A DNA stretch of 64,000 bases from a bacterium M00.F.Ca.ET.205.01.1.1 (GCA_004791255.1 SRUQ01000001.1:496001-560000); one strand, 5' to 3'. Shown: positions 17,265 to 29,035, counted from the stretch's first letter. Numbers and translations are program-made. Notes: generated from the sequence alone by a model not told the origin.

Positions 17265-18454
17265 GAGCCGGCGTATCGGAGAAGCACGTGCGCTACGACA
17301 TCGTCATCATCGGCGGAGCCATCGTCGGCTCCTCGGTCGCCTACTATCTACGGGAAGAAGGCTTTACCGGCTCCATTGCGTTGATCGAACGTGATCCGCA
17401 ATTCGCCCACGCGGCGACGACGCTATCCATGGCCTCGATCCGCCAACAATTCTCGATTCCGGAAAACATCCGCCTGTCGCAATTCACGCTGAAACTGTTC
17501 CGGCGGCTGAAGGAGACCTTTGGTCCCGATGCCGATATCGGTTTTCGCGAGGGCGGCTATCTGATCCTTGCCGGCGAGGCCGGGCTGCCGATCCTGAAAG
17601 CCAACCACGAGGCGCAGGTCGCCGAAGGCGCCGACATCCTGCTCGAGGACGCCGGGCAGCTGACGCGCCGCTTCCCCTGGCTGTCGGACGAAGGCATCGC
17701 CGCCGGCGCCTATGGCCGCAGCGGCGAAGGCTGGTTCGACGCCCATGCCATGCTGACGCTGTTCCGCAAGGCGCTGCGCGAGAAAAAGATCGATTTCCTC
17801 ACCGCCGACGTCACCGCCATCGCGCGCCTAGGCGACCATGTCACCGCCGTGACCCTCGACAATGGCGAGATGCTGCAAGCCGGCCTTGTGGTGAACGCCG
17901 CCGGCCCCAACGCCGGCAAGGTCGCGGCTCTCGCCGGGCTCGCGCTGCCGGTCGAGCCGCGCAAGCGCAACGTCTTCGTCTTCGAGGCGCGCGAGAGATA
18001 TACCGACATGCCGCTGCTGGTCGATCCCTCCGGCATCTATGTCAGGCCCGAAGGCTCGGTCTATCTGACCGGCGGCGCCGAGCCGGAGGAAGGCGACGGC
18101 CCGGCCGATCCTCGGGATTTCGACGTCGACTGGCCGCTGTTCGAGGAAGTGATCTGGCCGGTGCTGGCCACCCGCATTCCCGCCTTCGAGGCAATCAAGC
18201 CGACGCGCGCCTGGGCCGGCCACTATGATTACAACACGCTCGACCAGAACGCGGTGATCGGGCCTCATCCTGAAGTGACGAACTTCCTCTTCGCCAACGG
18301 CTTTTCCGGCCACGGCCTGCAGCAGGCGCCCGCTGTCGGCAAGGCGCTGGCCGAGCTGATCGTCCATGGCGGCTACCGCACCATCGACTGCTCGGCATTT
18401 GGCTATGGCCGAGTGGCGGAGGGCCGCGCGTTCCGGGAATTGAACGTGATTTGA
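17261..18454 (+). CDS. FAD-dependent oxidoreductase, DAO family
   Basis: 397 residues. The N-terminal Rossmann motif YDIVIIGGAIVGSSVAYYL is followed by a D-amino-acid oxidase (DAO) fold, and the C-terminal FANGFSGHGLQQAPAVGKAL closes the FAD site. Relatives oxidise amino acids, sarcosine or similar secondary amines; the substrate is not clear. The ATG at 17261 overlaps the kinase stop. A GTG at 17288 with GGAGAAG upstream is an alternative start that trims nine residues. Being last in a two-component operon is unusual for this family. Confidence 0.85.
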   Translation: MRAGVSEKHVRYDIVIIGGAIVGSSVAYYLREEGFTGSIALIERDPQFAHAATTLSMASIRQQFSIPENIRLSQFTLKLFRRLKETFGPDADIGFREGGYLILAGEAGLPILKANHEAQVAEGADILLEDAGQLTRRFPWLSDEGIAAGAYGRSGEGWFDAHAMLTLFRKALREKKIDFLTADVTAIARLGDHVTAVTLDNGEMLQAGLVVNAAGPNAGKVAALAGLALPVEPRKRNVFVFEARERYTDMPLLVDPSGIYVRPEGSVYLTGGAEPEEGDGPADPRDFDVDWPLFEEVIWPVLATRIPAFEAIKPTRAWAGHYDYNTLDQNAVIGPHPEVTNFLFANGFSGHGLQQAPAVGKALAELIVHGGYRTIDCSAFGYGRVAEGRAFRELNVI

Positions 18455-18465
18455 GGAGCGTCTCT

Positions 18466-18618
18466 TCCTTCTCCACTTGTGGGAGAAGGTGGATCGGCGC
18501 GCAGTGCCGAGCCGGATGAGGGGTGTTCCAGCGGAGTGAGACCTTGGTGTTCCCTGGAACACCCCTCATCCGACCTCGCTTCGCGAGGCCACCTTCCCCC
18601 ACAAAGGGGGAAGGAAGA
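18466..18618. repeat. Inverted pair of REP-like elements (TGTGGGAGAAGGTGGATCGG family)
   Basis: Two units face each other: CTTGTGGGAGAAGGTGGATC ... GATGAGGGGTGTTCCAG, and the reverse type ending in a CCACAAAGGGGGAAGG end. The same family appears at 22334-22487 and 30449-30522. It lies between the oxidoreductase and the convergent acetyltransferase, so it may serve as a shared transcript end. Confidence 0.85.
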
Positions 18619-18684
18619 AGCCCCCTAAGCCGACACCCGCCAAAATACCCCCCCGCCCAGCCAAGCACCCGCTCAGCGATGGGA

Positions 18685-19110
18685 TCAGCGCTTGCGGCCG
18701 AACCAGAAGGCGTCGGTCAGGCGCGTCATGCCGATGCGCTGGTAGAAGCCGACGGCGTCGGGCATCGAAACCAGGCTGATGGCAACCGACGGGCCGAGCT
18801 GTCGGCGCGCCTCGTCCATCAGCCCCTTGCCGATGCCGAGCCCTTGCGCCTTGGCCGAAACGGCGAGATCGGCGATGTAGCAGACCCAGGAAAAGTCGGT
18901 GAGGCAGCGGGCAACGCCGATCAGCGGTTTGCCTTCCATGTCGAGGCGGGCGGTCAGGATCAAATTGGCGCCTTCAAGCATCGCCTGCAGCCGCGTCTCG
19001 TCATCGACCGGCCTGACCTCGCCAAGGCCGGATTCCACCAGCACGCGGCGGAACTGCGCGGTGTCGAGCGATGCTTCGCGGGCGTAGAGGACGTGCGATC
19101 GGTCGGTCAT
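18685..19110 (-). CDS. GNAT-family N-acetyltransferase
   Basis: 141 residues. The acetyl-CoA loop is visible as VSAKAQGLGIGKGLMDEARR, preceded by the strand CYIADLAV and followed by VSMPDAVGFYQRIGM. It starts MTDRSHVLYAREAS at 19110; an in-frame ATG three codons upstream is possible. The substrate is unknown. It is transcribed divergently from leuD with 165 bases between the starts. Confidence 0.85.
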   Translation of the reverse strand: MTDRSHVLYAREASLDTAQFRRVLVESGLGEVRPVDDETRLQAMLEGANLILTARLDMEGKPLIGVARCLTDFSWVCYIADLAVSAKAQGLGIGKGLMDEARRQLGPSVAISLVSMPDAVGFYQRIGMTRLTDAFWFGRKR

Positions 19111-19275
19111 GGCGCCCACCCTGCACCAGTCCAGGGCGATTTCGAAACCTTTTTGCCGTCGCCCTCAATCGATGGCCCAGGCGCGCATGAACAGTTGCCT
19201 TTTATTTGCCGCCGGCTTTGTGTAAACCGGGCGCCAGCAATCCCCCCGCAATTCTGGAAGAGACGGGCATAAGCC

Positions 19276-19881
19276 ATGGAAAAATTCACCAAGCTCACCG
19301 GCGTCGCCGCCCCGATGCCGATCGTCAATGTCGACACCGACATGATCATCCCCAAGGACTATCTCAAGACGATCAAGCGCACCGGGCTCGGCACCGGCCT
19401 GTTCGCCGAGATGCGCTACAATGAGGATGGGTCGGAAAACCCGGATTTCGTGCTCAACAAGCCGGCCTACCGCAAGGCGCAGATCCTGGTCGCCGGCGAC
19501 AATTTCGGCTGTGGCTCGTCGCGCGAGCACGCGCCGTGGGCGCTGTTCGATTTCGGCATCCGCTGCGTCATCTCGACCTCGTTCGCCGACATTTTCTACA
19601 ACAACTGCTTCAAGAACGGCGTGCTGCCGATCACCGTCAGCCCCGAGGATCTCGACAAGCTGATGGACGACGCCTCGCGCGGCTCCAACGCGACGCTGTC
19701 GGTCGACCTCGAGGCCAAGGAGATCCGTGGCCCGGACGGCGGCGTGGTCAGCTTCGATCTCGACGATTTCAAGCGCCACTGCCTGTTGAACGGCCTCGAC
19801 GATATCGGCCTGACCATGGAGAAGGCCGGCGCCATCGCTTCCTTCGAGAAGAAGAACGCCGAGCAGCGCCCCTGGGCCTGA
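19276..19881 (+). CDS. leuD: 3-isopropylmalate dehydratase small subunit
   Basis: 201 residues, the normal length for LeuD. The start [20 protein letters not shown] and [19 protein letters not shown] are the swivel-domain signatures of the small subunit. With LeuC it isomerises 2-isopropylmalate to 3-isopropylmalate in leucine synthesis in the cytosol. LeuC and LeuB are not in this window, so the leucine genes are dispersed. The ATG is preceded by GGAAGAGACGGGC. Confidence 0.97.
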   Translation: MEKFTKLTGVAAPMPIVNVDTDMIIPKDYLKTIKRTGLGTGLFAEMRYNEDGSENPDFVLNKPAYRKAQILVAGDNFGCGSSREHAPWALFDFGIRCVISTSFADIFYNNCFKNGVLPITVSPEDLDKLMDDASRGSNATLSVDLEAKEIRGPDGGVVSFDLDDFKRHCLLNGLDDIGLTMEKAGAIASFEKKNAEQRPWA

Positions 19882-19895
19882 GCGGCCGTTTGAAG

Positions 19896-19923
19896 CGATC
19901 CCGGCCCGCGGCGGGCCGGATCG
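19896..19923 (+). terminator. Strong hairpin downstream of leuD
   Basis: CGATCCCGGCCCG pairs with CGGGCCGGATCG (one bulged base, four-base loop) 14 bases after the leuD stop. No T run follows, so it may be a processing or stability element and not a full terminator. Confidence 0.45.
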
Positions 19924-19948
19924 GCAGTGACTGAAGGGAGGGACAGTC

Positions 19949-20878
19949 ATGAGACATCAGCTTCTTGCCGGCGCCAGCGCGCTGGCCATGACCTTGACGA
20001 TGCCGGTCGGCGTTCATGCGCAGACGCAGACGCCCGCCGCCGCCCAGCAGACGCCGACAGCCGAGAGACCGGCAGCGGCCGACCAAGGCACGGATGACGC
20101 CGGCGCTGCCGACGACGACAAGCAGGCGCCGATCCCATTCGAGGGTGGCCAGCTCACCATCACCCAGCAGGAGCAGTATGGCGAGAAGGTGCTGGCCTAT
20201 GACGGCAAGCAGCTGGCCACCAACTATGACGTCTTCTTCGACAAAATCGTCGAGGTCGGCGGCGTCAAGGTGGCGCTGGTCAATGTCGGCGATGGCGGCA
20301 ACCAGTGCGGGCCGGCAACGGTGATCGTCTGGAAGGCGGAAGGCGGCGAGATCCAGAGCACCACCGTCGAGCAGGACGAATGCGGCGCGCCGCCAACCGC
20401 GGTCTCCGACAGCGCCATCTATTTCGTGCCGTATCTTCTGCCAGGCGCCTCTAACCCGTCGCTGCAATGGTCGCCGACTTCGGGGCTGACCATTTCGGGC
20501 AACCTGACCTACATGCCCGAGCCCGGTACCGACTGGAAGGATATCGACCCGTCGAAATACGACAACATCATCGACGCCTTCCACAACGAGGCCGTCTATA
20601 AGGCGGCGGAAGTGCTGTTGGGCAAGGACATGCCGGACATGGCGACCAGCCTGCTGGTCGGTGGCGGCACGGAAAAGACCGCGTCCGGCGCGTTCTACGC
20701 CAGCGGCTGCGTGCCGCATGATTGCGGCGGCAATGACGGCTTCATGGCGGTCGACCCTATCCAGCACAAGCTCTACTTCGCCCGCCGCGGCGACAATGGC
20801 GAACCGGACGCCCGGCCGCCGCTGAACACCTGGCCGGCCGACGTAAAGGACGCATACGAGAAGGGCTCGGCGAACTAA
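19949..20878 (+). CDS. Exported protein of unknown function
   Basis: 309 residues. The signal peptide (MRHQLLAGASALAMTLTMPV, cleavage near VHAQT) is followed by an Ala/Gln/Asp-rich linker to about residue 60 and a globular region with a repeated pattern of Gly, Asn and Asp. Two Cys pairs (GGNQCGPATV with DECGAPPT, and ASGCVPHDCGG) could form periplasmic disulphides. The region with GCVPHDCGGNDGFMAVDP resembles lysozyme-inhibitor-like and Ivy-like proteins only superficially. It is probably cotranscribed with leuD or follows the hairpin at 19896. I do not recognise the family. Confidence 0.7.
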   Translation: MRHQLLAGASALAMTLTMPVGVHAQTQTPAAAQQTPTAERPAAADQGTDDAGAADDDKQAPIPFEGGQLTITQQEQYGEKVLAYDGKQLATNYDVFFDKIVEVGGVKVALVNVGDGGNQCGPATVIVWKAEGGEIQSTTVEQDECGAPPTAVSDSAIYFVPYLLPGASNPSLQWSPTSGLTISGNLTYMPEPGTDWKDIDPSKYDNIIDAFHNEAVYKAAEVLLGKDMPDMATSLLVGGGTEKTASGAFYASGCVPHDCGGNDGFMAVDPIQHKLYFARRGDNGEPDARPPLNTWPADVKDAYEKGSAN

Positions 20879-20901
20879 GTTCCGTTATCGGTGCGCGCCG
20901 C

Positions 20902-22299
<1,398 letters not shown>

Positions 22300-22333
22300 G
22301 ACTGCTTCCTTTCGGCGAAGGCCGCGACGCGCT

Positions 22334-22487
22334 TTCTCCTTCTCACCTTGTGGGAGAAGGTGGATCGGCGCGATAGCGCCGAGACGGATGAGGGGTGTTC
22401 CAGGGAACGCCAGCGTCTCACTCCGCTGGAACACCCCTCATCCGTCGCCTTCGGCGACACCTTCTCCCACAAGGGGAGAAGGGGGAG
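22334..22487. repeat. REP-like inverted pair inside the bkd cluster
   Basis: Same family as 18466-18618: TTGTGGGAGAAGGTGGATCG at the left, mirrored by ACACCTTCTCCCACAAGGGG at the right, with GATGAGGGGTGTTCCAG arms. It fills most of the 241 bases between the E2 stop and the E3 start. Confidence 0.88.
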
Positions 22488-22540
22488 CTCACACACCGGC
22501 GCTGGCGCCTTCCGAACCGCTTCGATCGACCCCATCACCC

Positions 22541-23866
22541 TCAATCCACGAAAATCAGTGCCGGCGTCTCCAGCAGCGCCTTGATCCGCTGCACGAACAC
22601 CGCCGCGTCCCAGCCATCGATGACGCGATGGTCGAAGCTGGAGGAAAGATTCATCATCTTGCGCGGCATGAACTGCGTGCCGTCCCACACCGGCCGCACC
22701 ATCATCTTGTTGACGCCGATGATGGCCACCTCGGGATGGTTGATGACCGGCGTCGTCGCGACGCCGCCCATGGCGCCGAGCGAGGTTATGGTGATGGTCG
22801 AGCCGGACAGCTCGTCGCGCGTCGCCGTGCCTGACTTGGCCGCTTCGGCGAGCCTGGTGACCTCGGCGGCGCAGTCCCAGATGTCGCGCGCCTCGGCATG
22901 CTTGACCACCGGCACCACCAGCCCCGACGGCGTCTGCGCGGCAATGCCGATGTGGATGCCGCCATGCTGGTGGATGATGCCGGCCTCGTCGTCGAACTGC
23001 GAATTGAGGTTGGGCTGGTCCGCGATCGCCTTGACCATCGCTCGCATCAGGAACGGCAGCAGCGTCAGCTTCGGCCTGTCGCCACCGCCCTTGGCCGGGC
23101 GCTTCTCCTTGTTGAGCGCGGCGCGCAGTTCTTCCAGCGCGGTGACGTCGATCTCCTCGACATAGGTGATGTGCGGGATGCGCGACTTCGACAGCACCAT
23201 CTTCTCGGCGATCTTGCGCCTGAGACCGACCAGCTTGATGTCTGCCAACGCCTCGTTGCGGGCGAAGCCCGGCGCCTTGGTCAGCTGCGGCCCGCGCGCC
23301 AGGAAGGCCTCGATGTCTTCATGGCCGATGCGGCCGGCCGGGCCGCTTCCCGCAACTTGCCTGAGATCGATGCCGGCCTCTTTTGCCCTGAGGCGCACGG
23401 CAGGCGAGGCCAGCGGCTTTTCGCCTTCCTGGCGCGGCGCGCTGGCTCCGGATGGTTGCCGGACGCTTACTGGAGCCTTGGCTTGTTTTGCCTCTGCCCC
23501 AGTAGATTTTGGCGGCGCCTTTGCCGGCGGCGCAGCCGTCTCGGGCTTCGGCGTCGGAAGTCTTGCCGGGGGCTCGGCGGCCACCACTTCAACGTCACCG
23601 CCCTGCGGCTGAACATTGCCTTCGCCGGCTACCTTCAGCCGCACGATCGGCGAGCCGATCGCCACCGTGTCGCCGATCTCGGCGCCCAGCCACAGGATCT
23701 CGCCGTCGACAGGTGAGGGAATTTCGACCGTCGCCTTGTCGGTCATTACCGCGGCGAGCACGGCGTCCTCGCGCACGATGTCGCCGACCTTGACGTGCCA
23801 CTCGACCAGCTCGGCCTCGGCGACGCCTTCGCCGACATCGGGCAGCTTGATGATGTGTTCGCCCAT
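22541..23866 (-). CDS. bkdB: Branched-chain 2-oxoacid dehydrogenase E2 (lipoamide acyltransferase)
   Basis: 441 residues. The N-terminal lipoyl domain has the lipoylated Lys44 in MTDKATVEI. A Pro/Ala/Lys-rich linker follows to about 145, then a subunit-binding domain (ASPAVRLRAKEAGIDLRQVA ... GRIGHEDIEAFL) and the catalytic domain with SFDHRVIDGWDAA (His413, Asp417). It accepts branched acyl groups from E1 and transfers them to CoA. Start 23866 follows GGGGGAG. The start gap to E1 beta is about 17 bases, so it is one operon. Confidence 0.94.
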   Translation of the reverse strand: MGEHIIKLPDVGEGVAEAELVEWHVKVGDIVREDAVLAAVMTDKATVEIPSPVDGEILWLGAEIGDTVAIGSPIVRLKVAGEGNVQPQGGDVEVVAAEPPARLPTPKPETAAPPAKAPPKSTGAEAKQAKAPVSVRQPSGASAPRQEGEKPLASPAVRLRAKEAGIDLRQVAGSGPAGRIGHEDIEAFLARGPQLTKAPGFARNEALADIKLVGLRRKIAEKMVLSKSRIPHITYVEEIDVTALEELRAALNKEKRPAKGGGDRPKLTLLPFLMRAMVKAIADQPNLNSQFDDEAGIIHQHGGIHIGIAAQTPSGLVVPVVKHAEARDIWDCAAEVTRLAEAAKSGTATRDELSGSTITITSLGAMGGVATTPVINHPEVAIIGVNKMMVRPVWDGTQFMPRKMMNLSSSFDHRVIDGWDAAVFVQRIKALLETPALIFVD

Positions 23867-23883
23867 GTCAGGCTCCCCCGCTC

Positions 23884-24897
23884 TTAAGCTTCTAGTGTTT
23901 CGAGGAGCGCGCGGCCGACGCGGGCAGGCCCCGGGAAATAGTCCCATTCCTGCGCGTGCGGATAGGGCGTGTCCCAGCCGGCGACCCGCGCCACCGGCGC
24001 CTCCAGATGATAGAAACAGTTCTCCTGCACCAGCGCCGAAAGTTCGGCGCCGAAGCCGGAGGTCAGCGTCGCCTCATGCACGACCACGCAGCGCCCGGTC
24101 TTCCTGACCGAGGCCACGATGGTGTCGAGATCGAGCGGCAGCAGCGTCCTGAGATCGATCACCTCGGCATCGACGCCGGTCTCCTCGGCGGCGGCCAGCG
24201 CGACATAGACCATGGTGCCATAGGCGAGCACGGTGACCGCGGAGCCCGCCCGCCGGATCGCCGCCTTGCCGAGCGGCACGGTGTAATGGCCGTCGGCGAC
24301 CTCGCCCAGCTCATGCTTCGACCACGGTGTCACCGGGCGGTCGTGATGGCCGTCGAACGGGCCGTTGTAGAGCCGCTTCGGTTCCAGGAAGATGACCGGG
24401 TCGGGATCCTCGATCGCCGCGATCAGCAGGCCCTTGGCGTCATGCGGGTTGGACGGCACCACCGTCTTCAGCCCGGACACGTGGGTGAACAGCGCCTCCG
24501 GGCTCTGGCTGTGCGTCTGGCCGCCGAAAATGCCGCCGCCGGTCGGCATGCGCACCACGATCGGGCAGGTGAAGTCGCCATTGGAGCGGTAGCGCAGCCG
24601 CGCCGCCTCCTGGGTCAGCTGGTCGTAGGCCGGATACATGTAGTCGGCAAACTGGATTTCCACGCAGGGCTTGAGCCCATAGGCGGCCATGCCGATGGCC
24701 GAGCCGACAATGCCGGATTCGTTGATCGGCGCGTCGAAGCAGCGGCTCTTGCCGTACTTTGCCTGCAGGCCCTGCGTGCAGCGGAAGACGCCGCCGAAGA
24801 AACCGACATCCTCGCCGAACACGACGACCTTGTCGTCGAGCCCCATCGACACATCCATGGCGTCGCGAATGGCCTCGATCATGGTCCGTCTTGGCAT
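23884..24897 (-). CDS. bkdA2: Branched-chain 2-oxoacid dehydrogenase E1 beta
   Basis: 337 residues. The transketolase-type pyrimidine-binding domain has VVFGEDVGFFGGVFRCTQGL (conserved Glu contacting thiamine diphosphate), INESGIVGSAIGMAAYGLKP and FADYMYPAYDQL. The C-terminal domain has VTVLAYGTMVYVA and WDTPYPHAQEWDYFP. The beta family of branched-chain E1 is favoured over pyruvate E1 by the neighbouring alpha subunit. Only three bases separate its start from the alpha stop. Confidence 0.95.
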   Translation of the reverse strand: MPRRTMIEAIRDAMDVSMGLDDKVVVFGEDVGFFGGVFRCTQGLQAKYGKSRCFDAPINESGIVGSAIGMAAYGLKPCVEIQFADYMYPAYDQLTQEAARLRYRSNGDFTCPIVVRMPTGGGIFGGQTHSQSPEALFTHVSGLKTVVPSNPHDAKGLLIAAIEDPDPVIFLEPKRLYNGPFDGHHDRPVTPWSKHELGEVADGHYTVPLGKAAIRRAGSAVTVLAYGTMVYVALAAAEETGVDAEVIDLRTLLPLDLDTIVASVRKTGRCVVVHEATLTSGFGAELSALVQENCFYHLEAPVARVAGWDTPYPHAQEWDYFPGPARVGRALLETLEA

Positions 24898-24900
24898 GGC

Positions 24901-26426
<1,526 letters not shown>

Positions 26427-26620
26427 TTTCCTCTCCCCCGTCGATCGAGAGGTGTCGAGCGAAGCTCGACGGAGTGGGGGCTTCGCAGCGCCACCTCTCC
26501 CCCCTCCGGAGGGAGAGGAAGGGCGCCGAGGTCGGCAAGCTCGCGCCTTTCCTCTCCCCCGTCGATCGGGGGAGAGGTGTCGAGCGAAGCTCGACGGAGT
26601 GGGGGTCGACCTTCACTCCG
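26427..26620. repeat. REP-like array (GTCGAGCGAAGCTCGACGG family)
   Basis: The segment CGCGCCTTTCCTCTCCCCCG ... GTCGAGCGAAGCTCGACGG ... GAGTGGGGG occurs twice in direct orientation (about 26425-26480 and 26543-26609), with an inverted half-unit (CACCTCTCCCCCCTCCGGAG) between. Same family as 12947-13144. It lies between bkdA1 and holA. Confidence 0.85.
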
Positions 26621-26690
26621 AACCCGCGTTTCTCCCCTCAGGTCGATCGAAGCCGTTCACCCAGCCCGCGCATCATGCTAACCAGCAGCC

Positions 26691-27734
26691 ATGGCACAGA
26701 AGAAAGCTTTCGAGGTCGACGGATGGCTGGCGCGGCCGGACCCGCGCGTCTCGATCGTCCTGCTCTACGGTCCCGACCGCGGCCTCGTCGCCGAGCGCGG
26801 CAAGCTGTTCGCCGAAAAGACCGGTCTGCCGCTCGACGACCCCTTCTCGGTGGTGCGGCTGGACGGCGCCGAGGTCGACCGTGACCAGGGGCGGCTGCTC
26901 GACGAAGCCCGCACGGTGCCGATGTTTTCCGACCGCCGCCTGCTTTGGGTGCGCAATGCGAGCGGCCAGAAGGCGCTGGCCGACGACGTCAAGGCGCTGA
27001 CGGCGGAGCCCGCGCGCGACGCGATCATTCTCATCGAGGCCGGCGACCTCAAGAAGGGCGTCGGCCTGCGCGCCATCGTCGAGGCGGCGGACGGTGCCAT
27101 GGCCCTGCCTTGCTACGCCGACGAGGCCCGCGACATCGAAGCGATCATCGACGACGAACTGCGCAAGGCCGGCATGACGATCACGATGGAAGCGCGCCAG
27201 GCGCTGCGCCGCAACCTCGGCGGCGACCGGCTCGCCTCGCGCGGCGAGATCGACAAGCTCGTGCTCTATGCCCACGGCCAGAAGGAGATCGGCCTCGACG
27301 ACGTCAAGGCGCTGTCCGGCGACGTCTCCGGCGCCTCGTTCGACGATGCCGTCGACGCGCTGCTCGAAGGCAAGATCGGCGACTTCGACACCGCCTTCAC
27401 CCGCCACTGCCAGGCCGGCGGCCCGCCCTTCCTGGTACTGTCCTCGGCGATGCGGCAGTTGCAGCAGATCCAGTCCATGCGCGGCCAGATGGATTCGGGC
27501 GGCCGCAACGCCGCTTCCGTCGTCGCCGCCGCACGCCCGCCGGTGTTTTTCTCGCGACGCAAGCTGGTGGAGAAGGCACTGGAACGCTGGACCGGCGACG
27601 CGCTCACCCGAGCGCTGAACCGCCTGCAATCAGCCGTTCTGCAGACGCGCCGCCGGCCGGACCTTTCGGTGGCGCTGGCAAGACAGGCGCTGCTTGGCAT
27701 TGCCGTGGAGAGTGCAAGGTTGGCGCAGAGGTGA
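26691..27734 (+). CDS. holA: DNA polymerase III delta subunit
   Basis: 347 residues, normal length. MAQKKAFEVDGWLARPDPRV, VLLYGPDRGLVAERGKLFAE (degenerate P-loop), VPMFSDRRLLWVRNAS and ILIEAGDLKKGVGLRAIVE match HolA of Rhizobiales, followed by the collar-like C-terminal helices (GGPPFLVLSSAMRQLQQIQS). It opens the beta clamp in the clamp loader. In many related genomes holA follows leuS and lptE; neither is here. Confidence 0.92.
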   Translation: MAQKKAFEVDGWLARPDPRVSIVLLYGPDRGLVAERGKLFAEKTGLPLDDPFSVVRLDGAEVDRDQGRLLDEARTVPMFSDRRLLWVRNASGQKALADDVKALTAEPARDAIILIEAGDLKKGVGLRAIVEAADGAMALPCYADEARDIEAIIDDELRKAGMTITMEARQALRRNLGGDRLASRGEIDKLVLYAHGQKEIGLDDVKALSGDVSGASFDDAVDALLEGKIGDFDTAFTRHCQAGGPPFLVLSSAMRQLQQIQSMRGQMDSGGRNAASVVAAARPPVFFSRRKLVEKALERWTGDALTRALNRLQSAVLQTRRRPDLSVALARQALLGIAVESARLAQR

Positions 27735-27800
27735 AGATTGGCCGATCTCCCCCCTCGTGAGGAGATGTCCGGCAAGACAGAGGGGCGCTGTCCCGCCAAC
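27735..27800 (+). repeat. REP-like unit next to the IS481 remnant
   Basis: CTCCCCCCTCGTGAGGAGAT then GTCCGGCAAGACAGAGGGGC. The same arrangement (CTCC stem, GTCCGGCA-GACA, GAGGGGC) appears at 28828 on the other side of the transposase remnant. Confidence 0.6.
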
Positions 27801-27819
27801 TGCCCGGTTAACGTCCCGT

Positions 27820-28825
27820 CAGCGCGGATAATCAGGCTCCTGGAGCGTTTGTAGTGCTGGGCTGGAGTGTCCATGGCCAGCGCCTCGTGGGGACGGTCTT
27901 CATTTTAGCTGTGCCGGAAGGCTTCGAAAGCCTGAGCCTGGGCCGTTCTGTCAGCCTCCGGTGCCCGGGCCAGCGGCAACAAGGTCAGATGAAAGCGCTC
28001 GTGGCGCCCGTTCTGCTGTGGCTTGCCAGGCGCGATCCGCTCCAGGCCGATACAGAGCTTGATGAAGCGCACCACAAGCGGCGTCAGCACGGTGACGCCG
28101 GCCGACGCGAAAGGCGGGCCATTATCGCTTCGGAACCGGTCAGGCAGGCCATGTTCCTCAAACAGCCGCTCGAACACCGGCCAGGCCTCGGCATCCGCCG
28201 TCGAGCCGGTCGCTTCGAGCGCCAGCAAGTAGCGGCTCGACGCATCCATCACCGTGAGCGACTCGCAACGCCACCCGTCATGGTTCCGGAACCAGCCCTT
28301 GTGATCACCGCTCCACACCGCGTTCGGCCCTTGCGGTTCCGGCCAAGGGCCATTGCCGCAGGCCCGCAGCCGGGTCCGCTTGCGGGCGCGACAAGCCCAT
28401 GGCGGGCAAGGATGGCGCCTGCCGTCGAGGCCGACGGCCAAGCCAGATCGCAAGCATCGCGCTTGAGCCGCGCCACGATCTTCTTGGGACCCCACAGAGG
28501 GTGAGCCTCCTTGGCGGCCACGATCCGCTCGACAAGGTCCGGAGCGTCGCCCGCCCATGATTGAGCGGCGCACGGCCGATCGTGCAAACCTTCCGGGCCG
28601 ACTCCCGGTAGCGACCCAGCCATTTGTACCCGCACCTGCGCGAGATGCCGTAGGCCGCGCTCATCGTCTCGTCGCCCGAAAGGCAGTCAACTACAAATTG
28701 AAGCCGCTCGTCCATGATGCCAGTTTCTCGACAAACCATCGCCGGTCCTCCCGGCGGGGGAGAAACCTGTCACCTATGCAATCGGTCCATTCTGTTACCT
28801 ATCTATCCGGTTCGGACAACAGCCA
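27820..28825 (-). mobile_element. Remnant of an IS481-family insertion sequence
   Basis: Estimated extent of the element carrying the broken transposase. Upstream of the transposase, 28760-28825 holds GGATAGATAGGTAACAGAAT and ATAGGTGACAGGTT on the minus strand, resembling IS481-type ends. I could not define matching terminal repeats or a target duplication, so the borders are approximate. Confidence 0.6.
27835..28739 (-). pseudogene. IS481-family transposase, multiply frameshifted
   Basis: Pieces of one transposase lie in order on the minus strand in changing frames. Frame A, from 28739: MDERLQFVVDCLSGDETMSA ... RRCGYKWLGRY (helix-turn-helix). Frame B, about 28590-28400: LVERIVAAKEAHPLWGPKKI ... 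LARHGLVAP. Frame C: NAVWSGDHKGWFRN (first Asp), RFRSDNGPPFAS (second Asp) and QQNGRHERFHLTL (Glu). The end PHEALAMDTPAQHYKRS follows in yet another frame near 27860. At least three frame changes make it inactive, although the DDE residues survive. Confidence 0.88.
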
Positions 28826-28995
28826 TTTCTCCCCGTCTCTACACGGGGAGAAATGTCCGGCAGGACAATGAGGGGCGGCGCTGGCGTTGCGAGATTTTCA
28901 GAGCATCACAGCCGGGCGCGATTATCGCGAACACTGGCGCTGCCCCTCATCCGGCTGCCGCCACCTTCTCCCCGTATAGTGACGGGGAGAAGGAA
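28826..28995. repeat. REP-like inverted pair (TCTCCCCGT...ACGGGGAGA)
   Basis: TCTCCCCGTCTCTACACGGG at the left folds on itself and is mirrored by CCTTCTCCCCGTATAGTGAC then GGGGAGAAGG at the right. The middle carries GAGGGGCGGCGCTGGCGTTG and its partial inverse. It lies between the IS481 remnant and the asd leader. Confidence 0.75.
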
Positions 28996-29007
28996 AAAGC
29001 GCCGCGA

Positions 29008-29035
29008 TTGACTCTTTATCGAAACCGCGTAAAAG
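29008..29035 (+). promoter_or_regulatory. Tentative asd promoter
   Basis: TTGACT at 29008-29013, a 16-base spacer and TAAAAG at 29030-29035. The -35 is good and the -10 is weak. It is the only reasonable candidate between the repeat pair and the leader reading frame. Confidence 0.35.

Noticed and set aside
19187..19225. Short frame M-N-S-C-L-L-F-A-A-G-F-V upstream of leuD with rare Leu codons CTT and TTA
   Set aside because: Considered as a leucine attenuator leader, but only two Leu codons are present and no terminator hairpin with a T run lies between it and leuD.
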